This document shows, piece by piece, positions 8,655 to 15,925 of a DNA stretch of 64,000 bases. Under the pieces are notes generated by a model. That model did not search any database and was not told where the DNA came from. It saw only the letters and a program-made list of their open reading frames with translations. Numbering within the stretch: position 1 is the first letter of the stretch; each line of letters opens with the position of its first letter. Origin of the DNA: Halalkalicoccus tibetensis (GTDB lineage: Archaea > Halobacteriota > Halobacteria > Halobacteriales > Halalkalicoccaceae); the NCBI RefSeq assembly GCF_037996645.1, contig NZ_JBBMXV010000003.1, positions 434,001 through 498,000 on the forward strand, in the 5' to 3' direction. The position numbers and the translations under genes were made by a program.

Positions 8655-8668
8655 CATGTTAATAATCA
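8655..8668 (+). promoter_or_regulatory. TATA-like element before the 74-aa gene
   Basis: The AT-rich stretch GTTAATAATC ends about 30 nt before the ATG at 8697, in an otherwise GC-rich spacer between divergent genes. The spacing is right for a leaderless haloarchaeal mRNA. Confidence 0.4.
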
Positions 8669-8696
8669 TGGATGCACATGCACCTGCAAGGCATAC

Positions 8697-8921
8697 ATGT
8701 ACGTCTACAGCGTCACGCGACGGGGCGATTCGCTCTCGTCGATCACCATCGCCGACCCCGACGGCCGGACCGCCTCCTTCGCCGTCGAGCGGGGCAAGCC
8801 GGGCCCCGTGCTCGCACACACGCCGGAGCTGCCCGAATCGTGGCGCCGGGAGGCCGAAGCGTACGCGAACATCATGCTAGCGACCGAGATCGCTGCCTCC
8901 CCACGGACGGCGACCGCCTAA
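8697..8921 (+). CDS. Small hypothetical protein, 74 aa
   Basis: Starts at the ATG giving MYVYSVTRRGDSLSS and reads 74 residues without cysteines or membrane segments. The first half looks like a small beta-rich fold (YVYSVTRR..ITIADPDGRTASFAVERG) and the second half is helical (SWRREAEAYANIMLATEIA). A longer upstream reading of the same frame has no convincing start and overlaps the divergent DUF255 gene. The AT-rich promoter about 30 nt upstream supports this start. It is followed after 56 bp by the FxsA gene on the same strand. Function unknown. Confidence 0.6.
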   Translation: MYVYSVTRRGDSLSSITIADPDGRTASFAVERGKPGPVLAHTPELPESWRREAEAYANIMLATEIAASPRTATA

Positions 8922-8977
8922 GTCGGGGGGTTCGTGCAATGTAAAGCGTTTTGGGCCCGCACCCGGTACTGCGGGGT

Positions 8978-9496
8978 ATGTGGAAGCGCCTGCTGGCCGT
9001 GCTGATGATCGTTCCCCTCGTCGACGCGATCTTCCTGATCGTCGTCGCTGACTGGCTGTCCTGGCCAGTGACGGTGGCGCTGGTCGTCCTGACGGCGCTG
9101 CTGGGGACGCTGTTCGTCCGCGCGGAGGGCCGCCACACGATCCAGCGCTTCCAGCGCGCGCTCACCGAGGGACGGGCCCCGACCGACGAGCTGCTCGACG
9201 GCGGCTTTCTGATCGCCGCGGGCGCGCTGTTGCTCACCCCCGGGCTGGTCACCGACGCGATCGGCTTCCTGTTCGTCCTGCCGCCGAGCCGCTACGCCCT
9301 GCGAGGGCTGTTGAAGCGGTTCGTCGTCCGGCCGTACGTCGAGAAGAAGACCGGCGGCTTCGTCAGCGGGGACGTCTACACCTACGGCTTCCCGAACGCC
9401 AATGAGGGCGGAACCGGAAACGGGGGGACTGGCGGCGGGGAGACCGTCGACCTCGGCTCCGAGAACTACGACGTCGACGACGGCGAGGGGTCGTAA
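8978..9496 (+). CDS. fxsA: FxsA-family membrane protein
   Basis: 172 residues from the ATG giving MWKRLLAVLMIVPLVD, which places the first membrane helix at the N-terminus, as in other FxsA proteins. Three to four membrane segments follow (VVADWLSWPVTVALVVLTAL, then LLDGGFLIAAGALLLTPGLV and TDAIGFLFVLPPSR), the last two being the family signature region. The cytoplasmic tail is glycine-rich (NEGGTGNGGTGGG) and acidic. In E. coli FxsA modulates phage exclusion, but its biochemical role is unknown. Upstream in-frame starts exist but would add only unconserved residues. Confidence 0.85.
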   Translation: MWKRLLAVLMIVPLVDAIFLIVVADWLSWPVTVALVVLTALLGTLFVRAEGRHTIQRFQRALTEGRAPTDELLDGGFLIAAGALLLTPGLVTDAIGFLFVLPPSRYALRGLLKRFVVRPYVEKKTGGFVSGDVYTYGFPNANEGGTGNGGTGGGETVDLGSENYDVDDGEGS

Positions 9497-9505
9497 CGAA
9501 GAGAA

Positions 9506-9516
9506 ACCCTTAAACG
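9506..9516 (+). promoter_or_regulatory. TATA element of the tRNA-Ile gene
   Basis: CTTAAAC is centred about 37 nt upstream of the first base of the tRNA at 9549, followed by an A-rich stretch. It lies in the 52-bp gap after fxsA. Confidence 0.45.
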
Positions 9517-9548
9517 GCGGACCGAAATAGGAATAGGTGCGCTCGCCT

Positions 9549-9622
9549 GGGCCGATAGCTCAGTTAGGTTGAGCGCTCGGCTGATAACCGGGAGGTCCGC
9601 GGTTCAAATCCGTGTCGGCCCA
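9549..9622 (+). tRNA. tRNA-Ile (anticodon GAU)
   Basis: A complete 74-nt cloverleaf: acceptor stem GGGCCGA paired with TCGGCCC, discriminator A, D stem GCTC/GAGC, anticodon stem CTCGG/CCGGG with loop CTGATAA (anticodon GAT), variable loop AGGTC, T stem CGCGG/CCGTG with loop TTCAAAT. The CCA end is not encoded and no intron is seen. It stands alone, not in an rRNA spacer. No copy of its 3' end is visible in the following few hundred bases, so nothing suggests an integration event here. Confidence 0.96.
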
Positions 9623-10057
9623 CTCCAAGCGCGGGTCGGAACTCCCCAGCCAACCAATCCTCGCGGCGCTACTCCCTCCGAGACCCGTCTCTATGGAGTT
9701 CCTCCGGATACGATACTGTCGAAGTTCTCGGCGACACGTACCGACGGAACGTATCGAAAGGGATGGTCACCCGCCGGCAGGTGCGCCCCCATTGAGGTGC
9801 CTCTGACAGTTGCCGGCATTCTCTGTACCCCGCCCGGTATTATAGCCTTTTTTCTGACGTTCGGCTGACTAGTTGGTTGAGATTGAAATACTTCAAGCTA
9901 ACATTAACCCGACCGACGATAGGCTCGGAAACGGGGTACGGCCCTCACGACCCGTCAGGAGGACCGTCATACTCCGGGGTCGACTCGGCCGAGGATACGG
10001 CTTGCTATCGACCGGGAGTAAACGGGGGCCGTCGGAGCGGCCGCTGGAAGGACGCGA
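9623..10057. other. 435-bp gene-free spacer after tRNA-Ile
   Basis: No convincing gene. Base composition is mixed: a T-run (CCTTTTTTC, near 9847-9854) could end transcription from the tRNA side, and an A/T-rich stretch follows at about 9875-9910. A short hydrophobic reading frame ends at 9868 (TVAGILCTPPGIIAFFLTFG) but has no start of its own outside the tRNA, so it may be a relic or chance. Confidence 0.5.
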
Positions 10058-10261
10058 TCAGAGCAGTAACGAGACGATCGCGAGGATGACGAAGACGATG
10101 ATGAAGATGCGGGCGATCTCCATGGAGATCCCCGCGACGCCGCGTGCGCCGACCGCGGCAGCGATGATCGCGAGGACGAAGAAGACGATCGCGTACTGGA
10201 GGAACTCGCCGGAGAACTGCAGCGGTACGAGCGCGTCCATCACGGTGCTGAGTTGAACCAT
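10058..10261 (-). CDS. DUF1328-family small membrane protein
   Basis: 67 residues. The C-terminal 50 form two membrane helices with the small-residue pattern IIAAAVGARGVAGISMEIA then FIIVFVILAIVSLLL, matching the DUF1328 (YtjA-like) family of tiny inner-membrane proteins. The start is taken at the codon for MVQLSTVMDAL because the next upstream ATG (10288) falls inside the TATA-like box at 10284-10293 and would be untranscribed; the chosen ATG lies about 25 nt from that box and also has GGGAGG before it. The role is unknown; family members are often stress-induced. Confidence 0.8.
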   Translation of the reverse strand: MVQLSTVMDALVPLQFSGEFLQYAIVFFVLAIIAAAVGARGVAGISMEIARIFIIVFVILAIVSLLL

Positions 10262-10283
10262 GTCCTCCCGTTTCTCGGCCCCC

Positions 10284-10293
10284 TTCATATAGG
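10284..10293 (-). promoter_or_regulatory. TATA element of the DUF1328 gene
   Basis: On the minus strand the sequence reads CCTATATGAA about 25 nt before the ATG at 10261. It decides the start of this gene, since the longer start codon overlaps the box. Confidence 0.55.
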
Positions 10294-10359
10294 TGGTGTG
10301 GGTTCGATCCGAGGGACACCGATCACGTACTTCAAGGCGCCCTCAGCGCAAGGGTCGGT

Positions 10360-11127
10360 ATGGAGCTCGCAGCCCAGACGTGGCCGGACCTCGGCTCGTA
10401 CTTCGAGACGGAGTCGCTCGCGCTGGTCCCCGTCGGCTCGACCGAACAGCACGGCCCCCACCTCCCCGAGGGAACCGATCACATCATCGCCGAGTCGCTC
10501 GCGCGCGCCGCGGCCACCCAATCGGGATTCCTCTGTACGCCCACCGTCAACGTCGGCGTCAGCCCGCACCACCGCCAGTTCCACGGGACGATGTGGGTCG
10601 ACGCGCCCGTCTTTCGCGACTACATGGAGAGCCTCGTCTCGAACCTCACCTACCACGGGATCGACCGGGTCGTCTTCGTCAACGCCCACGGCGGCAACGT
10701 CCCCCACCTCCGGGAGGTGGGCCGTCGCCTGCACGACAGCGGGGAGGCATACGCGATCGAGTGGATGTGGGACGAGAGCATCCCGACCCTCGTCTCCGAA
10801 CTGTTCGAGCAGAACGGCCCCCACGGCGGCCCCAAGGAGACGGCGATGATCCAGCACCTCGCGGGCGAGCTCGTCCGTGAGGACCGCTTCGAGGAGGCCT
10901 ACGAGGGCGGCACCCGGTTCCCGAGCGACGACACCCACCAGAACGGCGCGCGGACCTTCTACGACTGCGTCGACAACTCCGAGAACGGCGTCTTCGGCGA
11001 CCAGCGCGACGCGACCGCCGAGAAGGGCGAGCAGCTGTTCGAGGCGGCTTCCGAGCAGCTCTGTGAGCTCTGCCGATGGCTCAACGAGCAGCGGTTCGAG
11101 GACCTCGTCGCCAAACCCCACGTCTAA
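10360..11127 (+). CDS. Creatininase-family amidohydrolase (ArfB-like)
   Basis: 255 residues with the creatininase-family metal site: ALVPVGSTEQHGPHLPEGTD near residues 22-41 supplies Glu, His and Asp ligands, PHHRQFHGTMW follows at about 70, and the FVNAHGGN motif near 106-113 adds a His. The family includes creatinine amidohydrolase, the mycofactocin protein MftE and archaeal ArfB, the formamide hydrolase that makes an early intermediate of riboflavin and F420. In a haloarchaeon ArfB-like activity is the likeliest role, but other creatininase paralogues are common. Neighbours give no pathway clue. Confidence 0.8.
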   Translation: MELAAQTWPDLGSYFETESLALVPVGSTEQHGPHLPEGTDHIIAESLARAAATQSGFLCTPTVNVGVSPHHRQFHGTMWVDAPVFRDYMESLVSNLTYHGIDRVVFVNAHGGNVPHLREVGRRLHDSGEAYAIEWMWDESIPTLVSELFEQNGPHGGPKETAMIQHLAGELVREDRFEEAYEGGTRFPSDDTHQNGARTFYDCVDNSENGVFGDQRDATAEKGEQLFEAASEQLCELCRWLNEQRFEDLVAKPHV

Positions 11128-11202
11128 GGCGCCGAAACCGATACTTCTCCCATGGCGCCCGCCGACCTACGTCGGCACGGAGGTGTTCCTGCCGACGCAC
11201 AC

Positions 11203-11239
11203 GTTATAGTAACAAAACTTATATATTTGAAATTATAAC
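11203..11239 (+). promoter_or_regulatory. Promoter with inverted repeat around the TATA box
   Basis: A very AT-rich stretch precedes the 70-aa gene. The TATA box CTTATATATTTG (11218-11229) lies about 25 nt before the ATG at 11251, and the 6-bp arms GTTATA (11203-11208) and TATAAC (11234-11239) flank it as an inverted repeat. Such arms could bind a dimeric repressor; this is inference. Confidence 0.5.
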
Positions 11240-11250
11240 ATTGTTCGTAC

Positions 11251-11463
11251 ATGAGTGCGGAAGAGAACATCGCCGACTGCTACACCCATTCCCGGGAGTT
11301 CACCCACGAGGGCCACGCGTTTCGGGTCCGGATCAACGACGACCTGATGTCCTACACGGCGACCGTCTCGCGCGACGGCGAGGTCGTCACTGCCGTGACG
11401 GACCTCGGCCCGGAGGCGGCCGAGTGGTCACATTCGACGCTCGCCGACCTGGTCCTCGAGTGA
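11251..11463 (+). CDS. Small hypothetical protein, 70 aa
   Basis: 70 acidic residues starting MSAEENIADCYTHSREFT. There is a central beta-rich stretch (FRVRINDDLMSYTATVSRDGEVVTAVTDLG), one cysteine and no membrane segment. It has the clearest stand-alone promoter in this part of the window, with the TATA box about 25 nt upstream, so it is probably a leaderless, well expressed single gene. I do not recognise the family. The methyltransferase gene follows 83 bp downstream but may have its own promoter. Confidence 0.65.
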   Translation: MSAEENIADCYTHSREFTHEGHAFRVRINDDLMSYTATVSRDGEVVTAVTDLGPEAAEWSHSTLADLVLE

Positions 11464-11546
11464 TCCACGAACCGTTCGGATCCATCTGAAAAACCGGTGA
11501 GGGCCGAGTCGCCGTCGCTTTAGGCGTCGGCCCCCTCGGGAGAGAG

Positions 11547-12146
11547 GTGAACCCGGACGAGATCCACCAGGAGTGGGCCGAGCGGTCGGGCGAGTACTCC
11601 CCGACCTACTACGCCTACCGCGGCCCCGACGAGGCGAGCGAACTGATCCGCGACGCGCTCGACTCACGTGCAGGGCCGGAGCCCTCGGTCCTCGAGCTCG
11701 GCTGTAGCTCGGGCCGCCACCTCTCCTTTCTGTACGAGCACGGCTATACGGATCTCGCCGGGATCGAGGTCAACGGGGAGGCGCTCTCGGTGATGGGGGA
11801 GAACTACCCCGAACTGGCCGCCGCGGGGACGTTCCACCTCGATACGATCGAGAACGCGATCCGGGAGTTCGAGGACGACGCGTTCGACGCGGTCTTCTCG
11901 GTCGAGACCCTCCAGCACATCCACCCGGACAACGAGTGGGTGTTCGACGAGATCGCCCGGATCACTTCGGGGCCCCTCGTCACCGTCGAGAACGAGGGTG
12001 AGGACGGCGACGACGTGAACTACGTCAACGACGAGTTCCCCCTCTACTACCGCGACTGGCGGCGGGTGTTCGCCGAGCGAGGATTCCGAGAGGCCGACTC
12101 GAAACGACTGAAACGCGATACGTTCCGCCTGTTTCGCCCCGAGTAG
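11547..12146 (+). CDS. Class I SAM-dependent methyltransferase
   Basis: 199 residues from a GTG start. SAM motif I is VLELGCSSGRHLSFL (about 49-63), the acidic end of strand 2 is GIEVNGEAL, and motif IV is FDAVFSVETLQHIHPD. This places it in the methyltransferase_11/25 superfamily. The C-terminus (YYRDWRRVFAERGF...LKRDTFRLFRPE) completes the seven-stranded sheet. The substrate cannot be predicted. Its N-terminus (IHQEWAERSGEYSPTYYAY) recalls small methyltransferases of haloarchaea often annotated only by fold. Confidence 0.82.
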   Translation: MNPDEIHQEWAERSGEYSPTYYAYRGPDEASELIRDALDSRAGPEPSVLELGCSSGRHLSFLYEHGYTDLAGIEVNGEALSVMGENYPELAAAGTFHLDTIENAIREFEDDAFDAVFSVETLQHIHPDNEWVFDEIARITSGPLVTVENEGEDGDDVNYVNDEFPLYYRDWRRVFAERGFREADSKRLKRDTFRLFRPE

Positions 12147-12198
12147 CCGTCGCGAACACCCCTCCTCGCTTTACCCTTCCTTCCGCCCCGAAGACGTC

Positions 12199-12240
12199 AA
12201 CGTACAATTATTATCAACTAAATACATAGTAATTATTAAG
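12199..12240 (+). promoter_or_regulatory. AT-rich promoter region with direct repeat, upstream of the 39-aa gene
   Basis: A 40-bp stretch that is almost all A/T in a GC-rich genome. AATTATTA occurs twice in direct orientation (12206-12213 and 12231-12238), 25 bp apart, which could be a regulator binding pair or tandem TATA boxes. The ATG of the small gene is at 12277. Confidence 0.5.
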
Positions 12241-12276
12241 TTCGTCAGACGTATAGCAGACGGTGGTGCGACACTA

Positions 12277-12396
12277 ATGGCAACACACCCCGAAGGTCAC
12301 TGTCGAAGCTGCGGCGAGCCCCTCCGGTTCCGACCGTGTCTCAACTGTCAGTGCGAGCCCATCCCCGTGATCGGCTCCGCTGTTCCTCCCTCCTGA
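12277..12396 (+). CDS. 39-aa cysteine-rich (zinc-finger-like) microprotein
   Basis: A 39-residue reading frame with five cysteines arranged as C9-x2-C12 and C21-x2-C24-x-C26, plus His4 and His8 near the first pair (HCRSCGEP and CLNCQC). Two CxxC knuckles in so short a protein are the pattern of the small zinc-finger microproteins known from haloarchaea. The strong AT-rich promoter upstream and the absence of any other gene in the interval support expression. It ends 8 bp before the convergent OsmC gene. I have not matched it to a named family; chance cannot be excluded for such a short frame. Confidence 0.6.
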   Translation: MATHPEGHCRSCGEPLRFRPCLNCQCEPIPVIGSAVPPS

Positions 12397-12404
12397 GTCG
12401 CGCT

Positions 12405-12911
12405 TTACTCGAACGTCCAGTTCGTCTCCATTCGTGGCGAGTTCGCGAGCGTCTGATACACTACGCAGTACTTCTCGGTCGCGCGCTGGAGCGACGCCGC
12501 GGTCTCGGCGTCGACGTCGCCGTCGACCGTGACGTCCATCCGGATCTCCTCGAACCCGACCGGGACCTCCTCGTCGATCCCCAGCGTCCCCCGCAGGTCG
12601 AGGTCGCCGCTGACGTCGGTCTCGATCGAGGCGTCGAGGCCGAAGGCGTCGGCGACCGCCTGGGCGGTGAGCTGTGAACACGCCGCCAGCGCGCCCAGAA
12701 GGAGATCGCCCGAGCACGCGCCGGTCCCCGGCCCCGCCGCGCCCTCGTGGAGTTCGGCCTCGTAGACCGCCCGCCCGATGTCGACGTCACAGGAGCGTAC
12801 GTCCGCCTGTTCGCTCCCCGTCGCCGACAGCGTGACCCTCGCCTCCTCGGGGTCCTCCGCGTATCGTTCCTTCAGCGGCGCCTGCTCCTCCTGTAAGCTG
12901 TTCTCTGCCAT
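12405..12911 (-). CDS. OsmC-family peroxidase-like protein
   Basis: 168 residues with the two redox cysteines of the OsmC/Ohr family, Cys78 in ALAACSQLTAQ and Cys149 in KYCVVYQTL. The fold pattern (short strands, a long central helix after the first Cys, then strands around VGFEEIRMDVTVDGDV) also fits. OsmC proteins reduce organic hydroperoxides in the cytosol. The N-terminal 25 residues are hydrophilic and not part of the core. The ATG at 12911 is preceded by an AT-rich patch (TATATAA near 12920) that could act as its TATA element. Confidence 0.88.
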   Translation of the reverse strand: MAENSLQEEQAPLKERYAEDPEEARVTLSATGSEQADVRSCDVDIGRAVYEAELHEGAAGPGTGACSGDLLLGALAACSQLTAQAVADAFGLDASIETDVSGDLDLRGTLGIDEEVPVGFEEIRMDVTVDGDVDAETAASLQRATEKYCVVYQTLANSPRMETNWTFE

Positions 12912-13019
12912 GTCTTCGGTATATAATCGTGATACTACTTAGGTGCTGGCGGTCGGGCGGAACCGGTGGGCGTCACCCCCTTCCCAACGCTTACGACCGC
13001 GAGGGAGGTCCTACCGAGC

Positions 13020-14291
13020 GTGAACGCCCTCTCGGATCCGACGAAGCGACGGTGGCTCGCCTGGGGCGCGCTGGCCACGGTCTTCCTCCTGGTCAACATC
13101 CACCGGCTCTCGACGGCGGTCCTCTCGGAGCGCCTGAGTGCGGGCTTCGGCATGACGGCCGCCCAGCTCGGCACGCTCCACGCCTCCTTTTTCCTGGTGT
13201 ATGCCGCCATCCAGGTCCCGACGGGCGTGCTCGCGGATCGGGTCGGTCCCCGTCACGTCGGCTCGGCGGGCGCCGTCGTCCTCAGCCTCGGCGCGGTCGG
13301 GTTCGCGCTGGGCGACGGCTATCTCGTCGCCTTCCTCTCGCGGGGGCTCGTCGGCCTCGGCAGCGGCGTTATCTTCGTCTCGATCCTGCGGTTCTGTGCG
13401 AACTGGTACCGGGCCGACGAGTTCGGCACGATGACCGGGCTGACCGCCGGCATCGCCGGTCTCGGCGCGATCCTCGCGACGACGCCGCTTGCGGTCGGCG
13501 CCGAGGCGTTCGGCTGGCGGCGAACCATGTTGGGACTGGCCGCCGCCGGCCTCCTCGCGGGCGCCGCCGTCTACGTCCTCGCGCGGAGCTCCCCGGCCGA
13601 TGCCGGGCTCGAACCCATCGAGGGCGTCCCCGAGCAGCCGAGCGTCTCGCTTTCGGAGACGGGCGCCCACCTCAGGACCCTCGGCGCCGACCGCGACCAG
13701 TGGCTCCTCTCGGCGGTGTTCTTCGCCGGCATGGGGACGGTGCTGACGCTCATCGGCCTCTGGGGCGTGCCGTATCTCGTCGCCATCTACGGGCTCGACG
13801 TGACGACCGCCTCCTACTACACCCTGCTGGGCTCGGTCGGCATGCTGGTCGGCCCGCCGACGATCGGCTGGTTCTCCGATCGGATCGGGCGCCGGCTCCC
13901 CCCGATGGTCGTCGGGCTCGGTTTCTTCGCCCTCGTCCTCGGAATCATCCCCGCCCTCGGCCGGCCGCCGCTTCCCGCCATCGCGGCGATCTACTTCCTC
14001 TGTGGCTTCCTCGTCGGCGCGGCGGTGCTCGCGCTCTCGGTCGTCAAGGACCGCTACCCGCCGGAGGCGAGCGGCGTCGCCACCGCGACCGTCAACACCG
14101 CCGGCTTCGTCGGCGCGACCGTCTTCCCGACGATCATGGGGGTGGCGCTCGACGCCTACCGGACGGGCGACGTCGTCGGCGGCACGGTCGTCTACACGGA
14201 GTTCGGCTACCGGGTGGCGTTCGCCGTCCTCGCCGGCGCGGTCGCGCTCGCCTTCCTGTGTTCGCTGTGGCTGCTGGTCCGCGAGCGCTGA
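13020..14291 (+). CDS. MFS transporter
   Basis: About 423 residues with 12 predicted membrane helices in two six-helix halves. The loop 2-3 signature appears as GVLADRVGPRHVG and its counterpart in the second half as GWFSDRIGRRLPP, typical of the major facilitator superfamily. The start is placed at the GTG for VNALSDPTKRRW because GGAGGT lies 11 nt upstream; an earlier GTG at 12966 would add 18 unconserved residues. The aromatic-poor helices and the NIHRLSTAVLSERL segment in helix 1 recall the nitrate/oxalate-like and sugar-phosphate-like MFS carriers, but the substrate is unknown. Confidence 0.85.
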   Translation: MNALSDPTKRRWLAWGALATVFLLVNIHRLSTAVLSERLSAGFGMTAAQLGTLHASFFLVYAAIQVPTGVLADRVGPRHVGSAGAVVLSLGAVGFALGDGYLVAFLSRGLVGLGSGVIFVSILRFCANWYRADEFGTMTGLTAGIAGLGAILATTPLAVGAEAFGWRRTMLGLAAAGLLAGAAVYVLARSSPADAGLEPIEGVPEQPSVSLSETGAHLRTLGADRDQWLLSAVFFAGMGTVLTLIGLWGVPYLVAIYGLDVTTASYYTLLGSVGMLVGPPTIGWFSDRIGRRLPPMVVGLGFFALVLGIIPALGRPPLPAIAAIYFLCGFLVGAAVLALSVVKDRYPPEASGVATATVNTAGFVGATVFPTIMGVALDAYRTGDVVGGTVVYTEFGYRVAFAVLAGAVALAFLCSLWLLVRER

Positions 14292-14372
14292 CCCCATCGA
14301 CCCGCGCACCCGCCGCTGCAACCCCTACATATATGTTAGCAACACCCATGACATCGGACGGTGGAGGGTGCC

Positions 14373-15878
14373 ATGGAGCCGACCGAGTTCGTCCGCCGGA
14401 CGCGAAGCGGGGAGGCCGTCGACGAGTTCGACCGTCGGGTCGAGGTTCAGGCGGAGGCGGTCCGCGAGGCGTTCGAGGAGGGTGCGTTCGACCCCGACTT
14501 CCGCCTCGGGCTCGAGCTCGAGGGCTATGCCGTCGACGGCGACGGCCGGCTCACACACGTCCCCGAGTCCGCCTTCGGGACGGTCTGTGAGCGCGAGCTC
14601 GGCTGGCACAACGCGGAGCTGAACACCCCGCCGACGGCCTTCGACGCCGACGGGATCGACGCCCAGCGGACCGAGCTCGGCGGGCGACTCCGTGGACTCC
14701 GCCTGCTGCTCGCCGAGTCGGGTATCGGGTTCGTCACCGACGGGATGTGGGTGGTCGAGCCGCCCGGTGGGGCGTTCGCGTACCTGACCGACCGCCGCGA
14801 GGAGGACGGGCTCGCGCTCTCGACGAACATGTCGCCCGCGGCGCGCTACTACGCGCTCGACGCCGACATCACCGCGGGGGGAGCGGTCGAACTGGACGTC
14901 CCCGGCTGCAGTCGGCGCTTCCCGACGATCCTCGTCGAGTCGCTCACGGCCTCGATGCAGGTCCACCTGCAGGTCCCGTCCTCGGAGCTCGCTCGTTACC
15001 ACAACGCGGCGCTTCGGACCGCCGGGCCGGTGCTGGCGCTGGCGGCGAACGCCCCGTTCCTGCCGGCCGGCCTCTACGACGACCCCGATCCCGCGATCGT
15101 CCTCGACGGCCCCGCCGAGCTTCGGGTTCCCGTCTTCGAGGCGATGAACGTCCGCGAGCCGGGGAAGGTCAGGTTCCCCCGCGACGTCGACTCGCCGACC
15201 GACGTGCTCGATCGCCTGCTCGCCGATCGGCGCTGTGTCCCCTGTCTCTCCGAGTGGTTCGACGGGGACGAGGGCGAGAATGAAGGCGGAGACAGGGATG
15301 GGGACGGCGGGTTCGGCGCCGAGTACTGGGAGCTGCTGCACAGACAGGGCACCTACTGGCGGTGGATCCGGCCGGTTCTGGGCCCGGAGGGGTTCCGGAT
15401 CGAGTACCGGCTGCTGGCCGCCCAACCGACGGTCGCGGACACGATCGGGTTCCAGGCGCTCGTTGTCGGTCTCCTCCACGGGATCGTCACGAGTGATCAT
15501 CCGCTGGCGGCGCTCCCCTGGTCCGACGCGCGCGAGTCGTTCTACGCGGCCGTCGACGATGGGCTCGACGCCCGGCTCTCCTGGATCGACCGGACCGGCG
15601 AGCGGACGACCGACCCCGAACGGATCTACGACGACCTGTTCACGACTGCCCGCGAGGGGCTCCGCGATCGCGGCTTCCCACCCGACCGGATCGACGGGTT
15701 GCTGGCCCCGATCGAGGGGCGCTGGACCGAGCGGACGTCGCCGAGCGACTGGAAGCGCGCCCGCGTCCGCGCCCGCCTTGAGGACGGGATGGGTCTCGAG
15801 CGGGCGATCGAGGACACGGGACGCGAGTACGTGCGCCGGGCGACGACGGGTGAGCCGTTCGTCGAATGGCTCCGGTAG
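14373..15878 (+). CDS. Glutamate-cysteine ligase family (GCS2-type) protein
   Basis: 501 residues. The N-terminal part carries the GCS2-like catalytic pattern: [11 protein letters not shown], then [12 protein letters not shown], which resembles the substrate-binding E-x-N-x-P motif, and [15 protein letters not shown], reminiscent of the metal-binding GxHVH region. An acidic insert ([17 protein letters not shown]) lies near residue 300. Haloarchaea use gamma-glutamylcysteine as their main thiol, made by GCS2 enzymes of about 360 residues; this protein is about 140 residues longer and could be a paralogue with another carboxylate-amine ligase role. It is followed after 47 bp by the acyl-CoA synthetase on the same strand. 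Confidence 0.75.
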   Translation: MEPTEFVRRTRSGEAVDEFDRRVEVQAEAVREAFEEGAFDPDFRLGLELEGYAVDGDGRLTHVPESAFGTVCERELGWHNAELNTPPTAFDADGIDAQRTELGGRLRGLRLLLAESGIGFVTDGMWVVEPPGGAFAYLTDRREEDGLALSTNMSPAARYYALDADITAGGAVELDVPGCSRRFPTILVESLTASMQVHLQVPSSELARYHNAALRTAGPVLALAANAPFLPAGLYDDPDPAIVLDGPAELRVPVFEAMNVREPGKVRFPRDVDSPTDVLDRLLADRRCVPCLSEWFDGDEGENEGGDRDGDGGFGAEYWELLHRQGTYWRWIRPVLGPEGFRIEYRLLAAQPTVADTIGFQALVVGLLHGIVTSDHPLAALPWSDARESFYAAVDDGLDARLSWIDRTGERTTDPERIYDDLFTTAREGLRDRGFPPDRIDGLLAPIEGRWTERTSPSDWKRARVRARLEDGMGLERAIEDTGREYVRRATTGEPFVEWLR

Positions 15879-15925
15879 CCCGGGCGTGAGGGAGGTATTA
15901 TGTGGCCGCCTCCGGATGGCCCTGC

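Noticed and set aside
9549-10057. tRNA-Ile as an integration site (attB) for an island.
   Set aside because: No second copy of the tRNA 3' end and no integrase are visible in the following sequence.
10280-10320. A T-arm-like sequence (GGTTCGATCC) suggesting a second tRNA.
   Set aside because: The flanking bases do not form a T stem or a cloverleaf.
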